From Acidobacteriota bacterium (GTDB lineage Bacteria > Acidobacteriota > Terriglobia > Terriglobales > Acidobacteriaceae): DNA of 6,736 nt. The DNA is taken from contig JAEKKE010000032.1 of assembly GCA_019510535.1 (NCBI GenBank), forward strand, positions 1 to 6,736, given 5' to 3'. Shown here piece after piece: positions 6,526 through 6,736 of the stretch. The first letter of the stretch is position 1. Every line of letters begins with the position of its first letter. Both the position numbers and the translations under genes were made by a program. Under the pieces are notes generated by a model. That model saw only the letters and a list, made by a program, of their open reading frames with translations, was not told the origin of the DNA and did not search any database.

Positions 6526-6660
6526 ACGCGGGCTTCAGCCCGCGTTTGTTGGCTCTATAAGAAATGGGCTTTAGCCCTGGGCTTTTTTCCTTACGGAGAA
6601 AGAAAGCCCGGGCTAAAGCCCATTTGCTTTTACGCCTTTATCAGCGGGCTGAAGCCCACT
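6526..6660. repeat. REP-like palindrome cluster, four units in mirror arrangement (REPIN-like)
   Basis: There are four palindromes. A is ACGCGGGCT-TC-AGCCCGCGT (6526-6545). B is GGGCTTTAGCCC (6566-6577). B' is GGGCTAAAGCCC (6610-6621). C is AGCGGGCT-GA-AGCCCACT (6643-6660), with one mismatch. B and B' sit in a longer inverted repeat (6562-6585 against 6603-6625) that pairs over 23 bp with one bulged T (6578). A and C are also inverted relative to each other. Centres A-B and B'-C are both 36 bp apart, and both pairs share the midpoint 6593.5. This looks like a mobile or selfish REP doublet. It would also form a very stable RNA hairpin and could stop transcription coming from the TA operon. Confidence 0.75.
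6562..6625. terminator. Long hairpin in the REP-like cluster, possible bidirectional terminator
   Basis: The 23-bp stem described for B/B' continues into a partly paired loop, with CC (6589-6590) opposite GG (6595-6596) around TTAC. A T-run (6583-6588) occurs inside the left arm. After the right arm only ATTTGCTTTTACG follows, so it is a weak classic terminator despite the strong stem. Termination of the toxin transcript here is an inference. Confidence 0.35.
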
Positions 6661-6672
6661 GCTCCCACCCAA

Positions 6673-6689
6673 TTCGAGCTTTGCTCGAA
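6673..6689. repeat. Perfect 17-bp inverted repeat TTCGAGC-TTT-GCTCGAA
   Basis: It has seven-base arms and a 3-nt centre, 13 bp after the REP-like cluster. It contains the same hexamer word (CTCGAA/TTCGAG) as the operators before the antitoxin, but with the half-sites in the opposite order. It may belong to the next gene's upstream region beyond the window or may be an unrelated dyad. Confidence 0.5.
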
Positions 6690-6736
6690 CCGTTCACCCA
6701 AGCGAACCAAAGGTCAAACTAGAAAGCCGTTTCAAC

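Larger units (their letters stand above)
6408..6736. other. Gene-free 3' region with palindromic elements
   Basis: No open frame with family-like sequence is seen here on either strand. The first part has a small hairpin, CGTAGA (6426-6431) with TCTACG (6441-6446), just after the toxin stop but without a T-run. The middle holds the four-palindrome cluster (6526-6660), then a 17-bp dyad (6673-6689). The last 47 bp show nothing I can name. Confidence 0.6.

Noticed and set aside
6722..6736. Terminal GAAAGCCGTTTCAAC as the start of a CRISPR repeat
   Set aside because: Only one partial copy is visible at the window edge, with no second repeat or cas gene, so nothing supports an array.

Overview
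The window looks like an ordinary chromosomal stretch from a moderately high-GC Gram-negative bacterium. An outer-membrane efflux channel and a lipoprotein adaptor show that a double membrane is present. The 3' end carries interspersed palindromes built on GGGCTTTAGCCC and GGGCTGAAGCCC. I associate these with soil Acidobacteria of the Terriglobus/Granulicella/Edaphobacter type, so I favour that group. This is recall plus inference, not a database match.

Layout. Positions 1-2757 (minus strand) hold a tripartite RND efflux operon, read right to left as outer-membrane channel, periplasmic adaptor and inner-membrane permease. The permease is cut by the left edge. The three genes overlap at their stop/start codons and are probably translationally coupled. 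A 215-bp divergent intergenic region (2758-2972) follows, with several palindromes. A plus-strand diguanylate cyclase (2973-4238) has six predicted membrane helices, a coiled coil and a GGEEF domain with a broken inhibitory I-site. After a 256-bp gap comes an ECF-type sigma factor (4495-5166) with no anti-sigma gene beside it. It is followed at 69 bp by a two-gene toxin-antitoxin module (5236-6407). The antitoxin is of the Xre/MbcA/ParS (DUF2384) type and the toxin is a RES-domain NAD+-degrading enzyme of the long form.

The TA module has a readable promoter, TTGCTT-N17-GATAAT. Two CTCGAA-type dyads overlap it with centres exactly 22 bp apart, which fits autorepression by the antitoxin. The last 329 bp (6408-6736) carry no gene. 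They contain a cluster of four palindromes mirrored exactly about position 6593.5, resembling a REP doublet (REPIN-like element), plus two smaller hairpins.

I see no clearly new multi-gene system. The best leads are the mirrored palindrome element, the two-operator TA promoter, the two competing hairpins around the diguanylate cyclase start codon, and the altered I-site of that enzyme.
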